From Chitinophagaceae bacterium (GTDB lineage: Bacteria > Bacteroidota > Bacteroidia > Chitinophagales > UBA10324): 64,000 nt of DNA. A model generated the notes under the pieces. The model was not told the origin of the DNA. It was given only the letters and a program-made list of their open reading frames with translations, and did not search any database. The stretch covers positions 1-64,000 of the forward strand of contig CANJII010000001.1 of NCBI GenBank assembly GCA_947474435.1, read 5' to 3'. Both the position numbers and the translations under genes were made by a program. The stretch's first letter is position 1, and each line of letters starts with the position of its first letter. Below are positions 16,360-23,735 of the stretch, in pieces.

Positions 16360-17766
16360 ATGAACATCAGCGACTGGCTCCCCTTGCGATTCGAAATTGC
16401 GTTAGCAGTTTTTATACTGTTGCAATTGGTGATAAAAATTTTTGACCTTGTTCGCAATAATGAAACCTGGTTGCGATTAAACATTGCGCTAACTTTTTTA
16501 ATTGTACTGCTTGGATTTACCAGTAACGATTCAGGTTCGCCGTTCGGTGGAATGTTTGTTTCAACATCATTCATCATCATAGAAAAAACAATACTTGCAT
16601 TCGCAACAATGTTGGTGTTAATGCAATCATACAACTGGTTGAAACATCATCAGCACGCTCCAGAATTTTTTATGTTGCTTTTAACAGCATTGTTCGGAAT
16701 GTTTTTAATATTATCGGCAAACAACATTTTACTTTTTTATCTCGGGTTGGAAATGGCAACTATACCTGTTGCAGCTCTGGCGAATTTTGATTTAGATAAA
16801 CAGCGCTCATCAGAAGCAGGAATGAAAATGATTTTATCATCTGCCTTCTCCAGCGGAATGTTGCTGTTTGGTATTTCTATTTTTTATGGAATCACCGGAA
16901 CACTCACCATTTCTTCTTGGCAGGAACTATTAAGACCGGGTGGATTAGAAGTGTTAGCATTGATTTTTATAATGGCCGGATTCGGATTTAAAATTTCACT
17001 GGTACCATTTCATTTATGGACAGCCGATGTGTATGAAGGTTCACCTGTTTCCATCACCGCATTTTTATCAGTAGTGTCGAAGGGTGCTGTAAGTTTTGCT
17101 TTGGCGCGATTCCTTTTCAGTGGAGTAATAATGATGCAGGAAGTTTGGATTGAAATTTTATTTCTTCTTTCAATTGTTACAATGACTGTTGGAAATTTAT
17201 TTGCGATACGACAAACGAACATTAAACGATTTCTGGCTTTCTCCACTGTGGCGCAAGCAGGTTATATTTTATTGGGCTTAGCCGGTGATCCTGTGAATGC
17301 GCCAACTTCGGTTGTTTATTTTATTCTGGTATATATGTTCAGCAATCTTGCTGCGCTCGGTGTAGTAGAAGCTGTTTCATTTGCCACCGGAAAAGAAAAC
17401 CTGGATGATTATAAAGGATTATATAATTCAAATAAAAAATTAGCGATAGTGTTGATGCTTGCATTGTTTTCGCTCGCTGGTATCCCACCAACCGCAGGCT
17501 TCTTCGGGAAATTATTTCTGTTCACATCAGGAATTCATTCTGCATCCTTGGTTTGGTTGCTGTTTGCTTCACTTAACTTGGTGGTGTCGTTGTACTACTA
17601 CATGCGGTTAGTGCGCATGATGTTTTCAGAAAAGAATGAACAGCCGCTTGCATCCATTCAATCACCAATGCTTTCACGCATTGCATTAATAATTTGTTCA
17701 GTCGGTATTTTGTTCACTGGAATTTTCGGAGGTTTGTATGATTACTTACATCAACTGGCTAAATAG
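16360..17766 (+). CDS. nuoN: NADH-quinone oxidoreductase subunit N
   Basis: The 468-residue protein is the NuoN antiporter-like subunit of complex I: about fourteen membrane helices, a TM5 Glu in LLFYLGLEMATIPVAAL (about 128), the VPFHLWTADVYEGSP loop (about 220) typical of NuoN, and LASLxxLAGIPPTAGFFGK near residue 380. It forms a two-gene unit with nuoM. The gap after it holds a repeat rather than another nuo gene. Confidence 0.95.
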   Translation: MNISDWLPLRFEIALAVFILLQLVIKIFDLVRNNETWLRLNIALTFLIVLLGFTSNDSGSPFGGMFVSTSFIIIEKTILAFATMLVLMQSYNWLKHHQHAPEFFMLLLTALFGMFLILSANNILLFYLGLEMATIPVAALANFDLDKQRSSEAGMKMILSSAFSSGMLLFGISIFYGITGTLTISSWQELLRPGGLEVLALIFIMAGFGFKISLVPFHLWTADVYEGSPVSITAFLSVVSKGAVSFALARFLFSGVIMMQEVWIEILFLLSIVTMTVGNLFAIRQTNIKRFLAFSTVAQAGYILLGLAGDPVNAPTSVVYFILVYMFSNLAALGVVEAVSFATGKENLDDYKGLYNSNKKLAIVLMLALFSLAGIPPTAGFFGKLFLFTSGIHSASLVWLLFASLNLVVSLYYYMRLVRMMFSEKNEQPLASIQSPMLSRIALIICSVGILFTGIFGGLYDYLHQLAK

Positions 17767-17820
17767 TTTTATTCAAATAAAAAATTCTTGTCCGATTTAG
17801 CGAGAAAGAGTAAAAATTAA

Positions 17821-17885
17821 TAATCAGAAACGCAGAACTAATAACCAAAAACCCGAAACTCAAAACCAATAACCCGAAACTTGAA
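17821..17885. repeat. Short degenerate tandem repeat
   Basis: The region contains several imperfect copies of an AAACCCGAAACT/AATAACC-like unit. Similar low-complexity blocks are frequent between Bacteroidota genes. It lies directly before the following small gene and makes its promoter hard to read. Confidence 0.5.
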
Positions 17886-17890
17886 ATAAA

Positions 17891-18313
17891 ATGTCATTCA
17901 TAGCATCCAACCAGCACGCAATAGAAGAAATAAACGGAACCCGTTGTGGTTTGGTGGAGAAAAATGTTTCTGCTGAGCGTGCTAAGTTTCTGAAAAAAAT
18001 ACTGGAACACAATGGCTATATAGTTGTGATTGGAAATATGCCGCCACCAAAAGTTTCAGCGAAACCTGCTGCTCCGCCTCCGCCTGCTGATGGTTCTGCT
18101 CCTATTGTTGCTGCTCCAATAGTTGAAACTCCACCGCCACCAACATTATTAATGATTGGTGTAACTGATGTAACCTTCAATCCAGTAATGGCAATTTATA
18201 CACGAGCATTGCGGACTGATGATGGGAAAGTTGTTTCGCCTGATTACTGGAATCAGCTGGAAGAAAAAGTTCAGAATGGTGAATGGTACTGGAAGCGAAA
18301 GCCGTTTAATTAA
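17891..18313 (+). CDS. Hypothetical two-part protein with Pro/Ala linker
   Basis: The protein (140 residues) has an N-terminal alpha/beta part (about 1-50; GLVEKNVSAERAKFLKKILEHNGYIVVIG), a Pro/Ala-rich linker (about 50-88) and a C-terminal part (about 88-140) with VTDVTFNPVMAIYTRALRT and a Trp-rich end. There is no signal peptide, so it is cytoplasmic. I do not recognise either part. It starts with ATG after the repeat block and is followed closely by an exported protein. Confidence 0.7.
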   Translation: MSFIASNQHAIEEINGTRCGLVEKNVSAERAKFLKKILEHNGYIVVIGNMPPPKVSAKPAAPPPPADGSAPIVAAPIVETPPPPTLLMIGVTDVTFNPVMAIYTRALRTDDGKVVSPDYWNQLEEKVQNGEWYWKRKPFN

Positions 18314-18319
18314 AGCAAT

Positions 18320-18874
18320 ATGTTTTTGGGGTTTCTTTTTTCGCTACTGACTATTACATCAGCCACTCAGGATTTAAGTTTTGAAGAGCATGTGCTAACT
18401 GGCTATTCCACCAAGCAGAGCTATTATGTTTCGTTGCTTATTCATTCTAAAGAATATACCGGTAAAGCCATCATCCCGAATGGAAAATTATTTATTCACT
18501 GGAAAAATAAAGGCGGGGGCAATCAGTTCAATTACCGGCAGGAATTAAAAACACTGATAAGTACCAATGGTTATTACGAAGTACCTGAAAGCAACATAGC
18601 TGTTTGCGGTTTTATAAAAGTGGAATACGACCCCACCGTTATTGCATTTGCAAACGCAGGCAAATTCCGGTTCTTCAATCATTATTTCAGGGGTCAGGTT
18701 CTGGATGTTGAAGGGTTAAAACATTTTCCGGCCATCACCGAACAATTGTTCAAATGGAAAATTGCAATTCAACGCGATGCAGATACAGGTTGGTTCATTG
18801 CTGATACCGATGTTCAGAAATTTCTGGATATAAAAAATGATATTTCATTTAATGATTTGATTCTGGTGAAATAA
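18320..18874 (+). CDS. Hypothetical exported protein, 184 aa
   Basis: The 184-residue protein begins with a short hydrophobic signal-like segment (MFLGFLFSLLTITSA). The rest is rich in aromatic and beta-forming residues and has a single Cys in AVCGFIKVEYD. No known motif is seen. It starts 6 bp after the previous stop, so the two small genes may be co-transcribed. Confidence 0.65.
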   Translation: MFLGFLFSLLTITSATQDLSFEEHVLTGYSTKQSYYVSLLIHSKEYTGKAIIPNGKLFIHWKNKGGGNQFNYRQELKTLISTNGYYEVPESNIAVCGFIKVEYDPTVIAFANAGKFRFFNHYFRGQVLDVEGLKHFPAITEQLFKWKIAIQRDADTGWFIADTDVQKFLDIKNDISFNDLILVK

Positions 18875-18887
18875 TATTTCTGTTTAG

Positions 18888-18930
18888 TGATTAAAATCAA
18901 TATCAGAAATTAAATCACAAAATAATTTTA
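18888..18930 (+). promoter_or_regulatory. Promoter with single Crp/Fnr-like box (ATL gene)
   Basis: TGATTAAAATCA (18888-18899) is a perfect TGAT-N4-ATCA repeat. Its centre lies exactly 33 bp upstream of the centre of TAATTTTA (18923-18930), a one-mismatch -7 element. The ATG of the ATL-like gene follows at 18946. I see no second box 22 bp upstream. Confidence 0.55.
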
Positions 18931-18945
18931 TCAAAAAATTTAACT

Positions 18946-19440
18946 ATGGCTTATAAAAAAAAATCATGGGTTGAAAAACTGCACGACAGCAAGGATTTAC
19001 CAAAGGTTGTAAAACTCACTGCAGAACAAGCCGAAAAATTCGGAGGAAAAACTTTAGCCATTGCATCTCCAATGGAAGTTTATGATTTAATGAACAGTGT
19101 TCCGAAAGGAAAAGTGACCACCATAAATAATCTTCGTGAAGCAATTGCATTGAAACATCATGCTGATAAAGGATGCCCCATTACCACCGGAATATTTGCA
19201 TGGATAGCTGCCAATGCCGCTAAAGAAATGGCGATGGAAGGAAAGAAAAAAATCGTAGCGTGGTGGCGCACGGTGAAATTGGGTGGAGAATTAAACCCGA
19301 AATATCCGGGTGGTGCAGAAGAACAGGCTCGAAGATTACAAGCAGAAGGAGTTAAAATTTTCAGAACCAAAAACGGAAAATGGAAAGTGCAGAATATGGA
19401 TAAAATTATTTATGAAGTAGCTAATGCTGTTGAAGTTTGA
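18946..19440 (+). CDS. Alkyltransferase-like (ATL/MGMT-family) protein, Trp at catalytic Cys
   Basis: The 164-residue protein carries the DNA-binding domain of the O6-alkylguanine-DNA alkyltransferase family: VPKGKVTTINNLREAIA (about 50-65), the helix region around TTGIFAWIAANAA, and the active-site block. In true alkyltransferases the block is PCHRVV; here it reads AWWRTV (about 104), so Cys is replaced by Trp as in ATL proteins (PWHR type). ATL proteins bind alkylated bases and hand them to nucleotide excision repair. The Lys-rich N-terminus (about 1-30) is extra. The promoter carries a Crp/Fnr-like box. Confidence 0.85.
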   Translation: MAYKKKSWVEKLHDSKDLPKVVKLTAEQAEKFGGKTLAIASPMEVYDLMNSVPKGKVTTINNLREAIALKHHADKGCPITTGIFAWIAANAAKEMAMEGKKKIVAWWRTVKLGGELNPKYPGGAEEQARRLQAEGVKIFRTKNGKWKVQNMDKIIYEVANAVEV

Positions 19441-19502
19441 TGGTATCATTTGGCGGTTTCACCTCTGCTCCTATTTTTGCCGTCATCACAAATAAAAAAT
19501 TC

Positions 19503-19997
19503 ATGAAGAAAATTTTCTTTCCCTTATCACTTACACTTTTATTTTTTGTTTTTGCTTGTACTAATTCTTCTGTAGAAAATGCGGAAGCAACTGCCGGTGC
19601 AATGTGGAGTTCGTTTGGCGATACCATCACTGCCGACAATGCCATTGAAACTGCTGATCTTATTGCAAAATTAGAAGGGCATGATTCGCTCAATGTGAAA
19701 TTGCATGCGAAAGTGGATGAGGTTTGTCAGAAGAAAGGATGCTGGATGAATATTCCGGTTGGTGATAAATCAATGCGCGTTCGTTTTAAAGATTATGGAT
19801 TTTTTATGCCGAAAGATTGCGCAGGAAAAGAAGTTGTATTTGAAGGTAAAGCTTTTTATGATACCACCACTGTAGAAATGCTGAAACATTATGCGCACGA
19901 CGGTGGAAAATCGGAAGAAGAAATTGCAAAAATCACCGCGCCGGAAATTGATTTATCATTTGAAGCACATGGTGTATTATTAAAAGATGGCGAATAA
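19503..19997 (+). CDS. DUF4920-type lipoprotein
   Basis: The protein has a lipoprotein signal (lipobox VFAC, Cys about 18) and a compact domain with the DUF4920 signature: KLHAKVDEVCQKKGCWMNIP, then a strand (MRVRFKDYGFFMP), then GKEVVFEGKAFYDT. The Cys-x4-Cys-W-M motif suggests metal or redox binding in the periplasm. The frame is open back to 19437, but the ATG at 19503 gives a clean signal peptide and the right family length. It overlaps the next gene by 11 bp. The role of DUF4920 is unknown. Confidence 0.82.
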   Translation: MKKIFFPLSLTLLFFVFACTNSSVENAEATAGAMWSSFGDTITADNAIETADLIAKLEGHDSLNVKLHAKVDEVCQKKGCWMNIPVGDKSMRVRFKDYGFFMPKDCAGKEVVFEGKAFYDTTTVEMLKHYAHDGGKSEEEIAKITAPEIDLSFEAHGVLLKDGE

Positions 19998-20451
19998 AAC
20001 ATTTGCGCTTATTTCTTTCTTGTTTGTTTTTATTGCCTGCAATCAGAATAATAAAACAACTACTGAATTAACTGAGCAGAATAAAAAAGATTCACTCGCC
20101 AGTTGCAGCATCAATCCAAACGGACAAAGTGAATTAGCCATTTTAATGCGTGAAATGCAGGGGCATATCAACAGCATTCGTGATATTGCGATTGCCGGAA
20201 AAATGAGTGGGGAAATGCCTGAATTCTTAAACACTATTCATACTGCAAAGCCAACTGATTCTTCAATGGTTGACAGTGAGTTTGATGCAAGAGCTGATGA
20301 ATACCTGGCTGCTGTAAAAGATTTATATCATCGTTATCCGGAAAGTCAGAAAATTGCTTTCAATGCAGTGGTTGCAAAATGTCAGAGTTGTCACGAACAT
20401 TATTGTCCGGGACCCTTAGTGGTTATTAAAAAAATGTATATTCCATTGTAA
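19987..20451 (+). CDS. Lipoprotein cytochrome, c-prime-like, one haem
   Basis: The 154-residue protein has a lipoprotein signal (lipobox FIAC, Cys about 18) and a mostly helical mature part with a C-terminal haem motif, CQSCH (about 134-138), followed by EHYCPGPL. A haem site near the end of a helical bundle is the layout of cytochrome c-prime and cytochrome b562-like proteins, which often bind NO or CO. It is co-translated with the DUF4920 gene (11-bp overlap). It may form one transcript with the ATL-like gene from the boxed promoter at 18888. Confidence 0.75.
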   Translation: MANKTFALISFLFVFIACNQNNKTTTELTEQNKKDSLASCSINPNGQSELAILMREMQGHINSIRDIAIAGKMSGEMPEFLNTIHTAKPTDSSMVDSEFDARADEYLAAVKDLYHRYPESQKIAFNAVVAKCQSCHEHYCPGPLVVIKKMYIPL

Positions 20452-20491
20452 CAATTGTTACGAAACGGTACTAAATTTTTGTTTCTATTTG
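20448..20491 (+). promoter_or_regulatory. Promoter with GTAAC-type palindrome
   Basis: GTAACAATTGTTAC (20448-20461) is a perfect 14-bp palindrome that overlaps the stop codon of the cytochrome gene. Its centre lies 33 bp from the centre of TCTATTTG (20484-20491), a -7-like element before the rhodanese-thioredoxin gene. The spacing equals that of the TGA-N6-TCA boxes, but the half-site differs, as for another Crp/Fnr-family regulator. Confidence 0.5.
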
Positions 20492-20509
20492 CACTTCAAA
20501 TAATTTAGT

Positions 20510-21262
20510 ATGAAAAAAATTCTCACTCCATTCATTTCGCTGTTCATTCTTTTCAGCGGATGCAGCAATGGTCAGCAAAATACTTCAACACAAAATTCTG
20601 ATAAACCGGTTGTTGAAAATGTTGACACCAAAACTTTTCAGGAATTGATTTCAAAAAATCCGGAAGGTATTGTGTTGGATGTTCGCACACCTGAAGAAGT
20701 AGCGAATGGTCACCTCGCAAATGCTTCCACCATTAATTTTTATGACGAAGATTTTCAGAAGAAAGTCAGCATGATTCGAAAAGACCAACCTGTATTTGTT
20801 TACTGTGCAGCCGGAAGCCGCAGTGCGAAAGCTGCTGAGCAAATGAGTCAGATGGGTTTTACAAAAATTTACAATCTGGAAAGCGGATTCAATGGTTGGA
20901 TAAATGCTGGATTTGAAATTGTAAAAGATGCAAATGCCCTTACAACTAAAGCAGAAACTTTCACTGCTGAACAAATTCAAACTTTAGTTGCTTCAAACAA
21001 ATTGGTGCTGCTCGATTTTCATACACAATGGTGCATCCCATGCAAAAAAATGATTCCGGTAATAGATGAATTGAAAAAAGATTTTGATGGGAAAATTATT
21101 TTCCAAACACTCGATGCAGATGCGAACAAATCCATTGCAGAGAATTATAAAGTTGTAAGCGTTCCGACTTATCTCTTATTGAAAGATGGAAAAGAAATTT
21201 ATCGTAAAACCGGTTTGACTCCGAAAGAAGTAATGACTACAGCTTTTAATAAAGCGTTATAA
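20510..21262 (+). CDS. Rhodanese-thioredoxin fusion lipoprotein
   Basis: The 250-residue protein has a lipoprotein signal (lipobox FSGC, Cys about 19), a rhodanese domain (about 40-135) with the active loop CAAGSRSAK, and a thioredoxin domain (about 145-250) with WCIPC (about 175) and the cis-Pro in SVPTYLL. It can move sulfane sulfur and reduce disulfides or persulfides in the periplasm. The fusion makes sense for persulfide release. Its promoter has a distinctive palindrome at -41. Confidence 0.93.
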   Translation: MKKILTPFISLFILFSGCSNGQQNTSTQNSDKPVVENVDTKTFQELISKNPEGIVLDVRTPEEVANGHLANASTINFYDEDFQKKVSMIRKDQPVFVYCAAGSRSAKAAEQMSQMGFTKIYNLESGFNGWINAGFEIVKDANALTTKAETFTAEQIQTLVASNKLVLLDFHTQWCIPCKKMIPVIDELKKDFDGKIIFQTLDADANKSIAENYKVVSVPTYLLLKDGKEIYRKTGLTPKEVMTTAFNKAL

Positions 21263-21400
21263 AAAAGAAAAGGCCGCACGAAGCAACCGTTTTCTACGGA
21301 GCAACCAACCTCACCAAAACAGCTTTCAGAAAAAGTTGTATTCCGGTTTATTAACTAATACATATTCAGATTTTACAGAAGCAAAATTTTCGCATCCATT

Positions 21401-21433
21401 CCCCTCACCTTAGGAAAGGGGTTAGGGGTGAGG
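21401..21433. repeat. Dispersed palindromic repeat, copy 2
   Basis: CCCCTCACC...GGGGTTAGGGGTGAGG is the reverse-complement version of the block at 2016-2049, with a few changes. It lies between two convergent genes, in a 175-bp gap that also holds an unusual GC-richer stretch (21275-21330) without recognisable function. Confidence 0.6.
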
Positions 21434-21437
21434 CTTT

Positions 21438-21878
21438 TTATTCCGTTATTTTTATTGATGCAATGAATGCATTCATATTCTGCATTACCTGATTATATTT
21501 TTCGCTGTCAGCTCCCTTCATTTTTTGTTTGTCAGTCAGCATCATAAAATAAATCATTCCGCTTTTGTTATCGAGAACCTTTGCATTTGCCATTTGCGAT
21601 TGCAAATTCATCCAATCGGCAGCAGCAATTTTATTTACCGAGAAAAGGAAACTGGTAGTTCCATCTTCCTTTTTGAAATTAAAATTCACAGCAGTTTCAG
21701 TTTCTTCACGGACAATGGATGTGCTGAGTGTTTCAGGAATTGCAATTGAAAACTGAACAGTAGCAGTGGTAACAACAGGTTTTGCATTTGCAATTGCATT
21801 TACTTGCGCTGCAAAAATCAAAACAGTGAACAACAGAAAAAGAGAAGGAATAGTGGATTTGAGAAAATCTTTTTTCAT
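21438..21878 (-). CDS. Hypothetical exported protein, 146 aa
   Basis: The protein (146 residues) has a signal peptide (about 1-28, ending VNAIANA). The mature part is Ala/Met/Lys-rich and carries no recognised motif; a beta-strand region (VNFNFKKEDGTTSFLFSVNK) is followed by a helical C-terminus. It is divergent from the MocR-type regulator and shares a 106-bp control region with it, so it may be the regulator's target. Confidence 0.7.
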   Translation of the reverse strand: MKKDFLKSTIPSLFLLFTVLIFAAQVNAIANAKPVVTTATVQFSIAIPETLSTSIVREETETAVNFNFKKEDGTTSFLFSVNKIAAADWMNLQSQMANAKVLDNKSGMIYFMMLTDKQKMKGADSEKYNQVMQNMNAFIASIKITE

Positions 21879-21939
21879 GATTTAAAATTTATTTGTTGAT
21901 TAATTTATTTTTTTCACGGCTCAAAAGTATCAGCAGGTT

Positions 21940-21980
21940 GGACTATCATTGTCATCCACTTTAAACTAACAAAGTAGTCC
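21940..21980 (+). promoter_or_regulatory. Possible MocR operator (inverted GGACTA/TAGTCC)
   Basis: GGACTA (21940-21945) and TAGTCC (21975-21980) form a 6-bp inverted repeat in the divergent gap, 35 bp apart. MocR regulators often bind paired sites next to their own gene. The arms are short, so it could be chance. Confidence 0.3.
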
Positions 21981-21984
21981 GGAC

Positions 21985-23451
21985 ATGTTACCCTGGAAAT
22001 CCATCATAAAAATTCAGAAGCAATCTGACCTCGCAGTTTACCTGCAAATCTCCAATAGCATCATTAAAGAAATAAAGCGTGGCGCCATAAAACCAGGAGC
22101 TAAAATGCCCGGAACAAGAATCATGGCGGAGTTGCTTGTAGTCCACCGAAAAACAATGGTGAATGCATATGACGAACTGTTAGCACAGGGCTGGCTTTCA
22201 TCTCAGCCTTCGAAAGGAACTTTTGTGAGCGAACATCTTCCCGAAATTCATCCCATAAAATTATCGAATGCAAAAAAGGAAATTAATAAATCCGACACCG
22301 CCGGATTTTCTATAAAAATTAATTCATCCATTCATACTCCATATCCAACGCTCAGGGGGATTCAGGGATTTCATGATGGACCGGATGTGCGTTTGGTGCC
22401 TGTGATGGAATTGAATAAAGCCATGCGCAGTGTAATGAATCGAAAATCATCGCTCATCAATTTTTCTTATGTGGATGGTGAAGGAAAATTTCAACTTCGA
22501 AAAGTTTTATCAGATTACCTGAATGATACGCGAGGATTGCAAACAACTTATGAAAATATCTTTATCACACGCGGAAGTCAGATGGGAATTTACATGCTGA
22601 CGGCTGTGCTTCTCAATAAAGATGACATTGTGATTGTGGGTGAATCAAATTATTTCTATGCCGATATAACTTTTCAAAACAAGGGAGCAAAACTGCAAAG
22701 GGTGCCGGTTGATGAAAATGGAATTGATGTGCATGCGATTGAAGCCATCTGTAAAAGAAAAAAAATCAGAGCAGTTTATGTTACACCGCATCATCACTAT
22801 CCGACCACTGTTACACTGAGTGCTGCGCGAAGAATGAAACTGCTTTCACTTGCTGAACAATATGGTTTCATCATTCTCGAAGATGATTATGATTATGATT
22901 TTCATTATCAAAGCAGTCCTATACTTCCATTGGCAAGCGTTGACCGTAAAGGAATGGTGGTTTATGTGGGCACATTGAGCAAGAACATTGCACCGTCGTT
23001 GCGCATCGGATATGTTGTGGCTCCGAAAAATTTAATTCTCGAATTATCAAAATATCGTCAGTTGATAGATGTGCAGGGCGATCCGTTCATGGAACAAACA
23101 GTTGCCGAATTATTTTTAGAAGGAGAAATCCGAAGGCACATGAAAAAAGTTTTGAAAGAATATCACGAGCGCCGTGATTTTATGTGCAGATTAATGAAAG
23201 ATAAACTGGGTGATGTAATTGACTTTAAAATTCCAGATGGCGGATTATCCATCTGGGCGAAGTTTGATAAAAAAATTTCCGTTCCTGATTTGGCGGCTAA
23301 GTTGCGTGCAAAAGATTTAATTATTTCGTCAGGAAAAATTCATGACATTGATGGAAAGATTTTGAACAGCACGCGAATGGGATTTGCATGGATGAATAAA
23401 AAAGAAGCAGAAAAAGCTGTAAAACTGTTACACGATACCATCAGAAAATAA
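21985..23451 (+). CDS. MocR-family (GntR/aminotransferase) regulator
   Basis: The 488-residue protein has an N-terminal GntR winged helix (about 12-80; LQISNSIIKEIKRGAIKPG, then MAELLVVHRKTMVNAYDEL) and a fold-type I aminotransferase domain (about 110-488). The PLP lysine is in GTLSKNIAPSLRIGY (about 333) and the ring-stacking Asp in LEDDYDYDF. MocR/PdxR proteins control pyridoxal phosphate, GABA or amino-acid genes. The target is not evident; the divergent exported protein is the only candidate nearby. A small Smr gene follows after 11 bp. Confidence 0.93.
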   Translation: MLPWKSIIKIQKQSDLAVYLQISNSIIKEIKRGAIKPGAKMPGTRIMAELLVVHRKTMVNAYDELLAQGWLSSQPSKGTFVSEHLPEIHPIKLSNAKKEINKSDTAGFSIKINSSIHTPYPTLRGIQGFHDGPDVRLVPVMELNKAMRSVMNRKSSLINFSYVDGEGKFQLRKVLSDYLNDTRGLQTTYENIFITRGSQMGIYMLTAVLLNKDDIVIVGESNYFYADITFQNKGAKLQRVPVDENGIDVHAIEAICKRKKIRAVYVTPHHHYPTTVTLSAARRMKLLSLAEQYGFIILEDDYDYDFHYQSSPILPLASVDRKGMVVYVGTLSKNIAPSLRIGYVVAPKNLILELSKYRQLIDVQGDPFMEQTVAELFLEGEIRRHMKKVLKEYHERRDFMCRLMKDKLGDVIDFKIPDGGLSIWAKFDKKISVPDLAAKLRAKDLIISSGKIHDIDGKILNSTRMGFAWMNKKEAEKAVKLLHDTIRK

Positions 23452-23462
23452 ACTGAACCAAC

Positions 23463-23717
23463 ATGGCAAAAATAAAAGTTGACCTTCACGATATATACAA
23501 CAACAGCAAAGCAATTGACAAAGCACTGTTGCAGGCATTTGAAGATGCGATCAGTAAAAAAATAAAAGAAGTAGAAATCATTCCCGGAAAAGGAAGCGGA
23601 CAGTTAAAGAAAAAAGTGCAGCGCTTTTTGCAACAGCCGGAAATTAAAAAGCAGTTTCACCGGATGGAAAACGACAGTAAAAATTTCGGACGGTTGTTTG
23701 TTTATTTTAAGTTTTAA
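23463..23717 (+). CDS. Smr-domain protein, 84 aa
   Basis: This stand-alone Smr domain (84 residues) has the LDLH-type start (VDLHDIYNN), a helix, and the conserved GKGSGQLKKKV loop. Smr domains are nucleases or RNA/DNA-binding modules; the HGxG motif is here PGKGSG. It lies 11 bp after the MocR gene and is likely co-transcribed with it. Confidence 0.85.
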   Translation: MAKIKVDLHDIYNNSKAIDKALLQAFEDAISKKIKEVEIIPGKGSGQLKKKVQRFLQQPEIKKQFHRMENDSKNFGRLFVYFKF

Positions 23718-23735
23718 AATTTTTCTTAAAAATAT

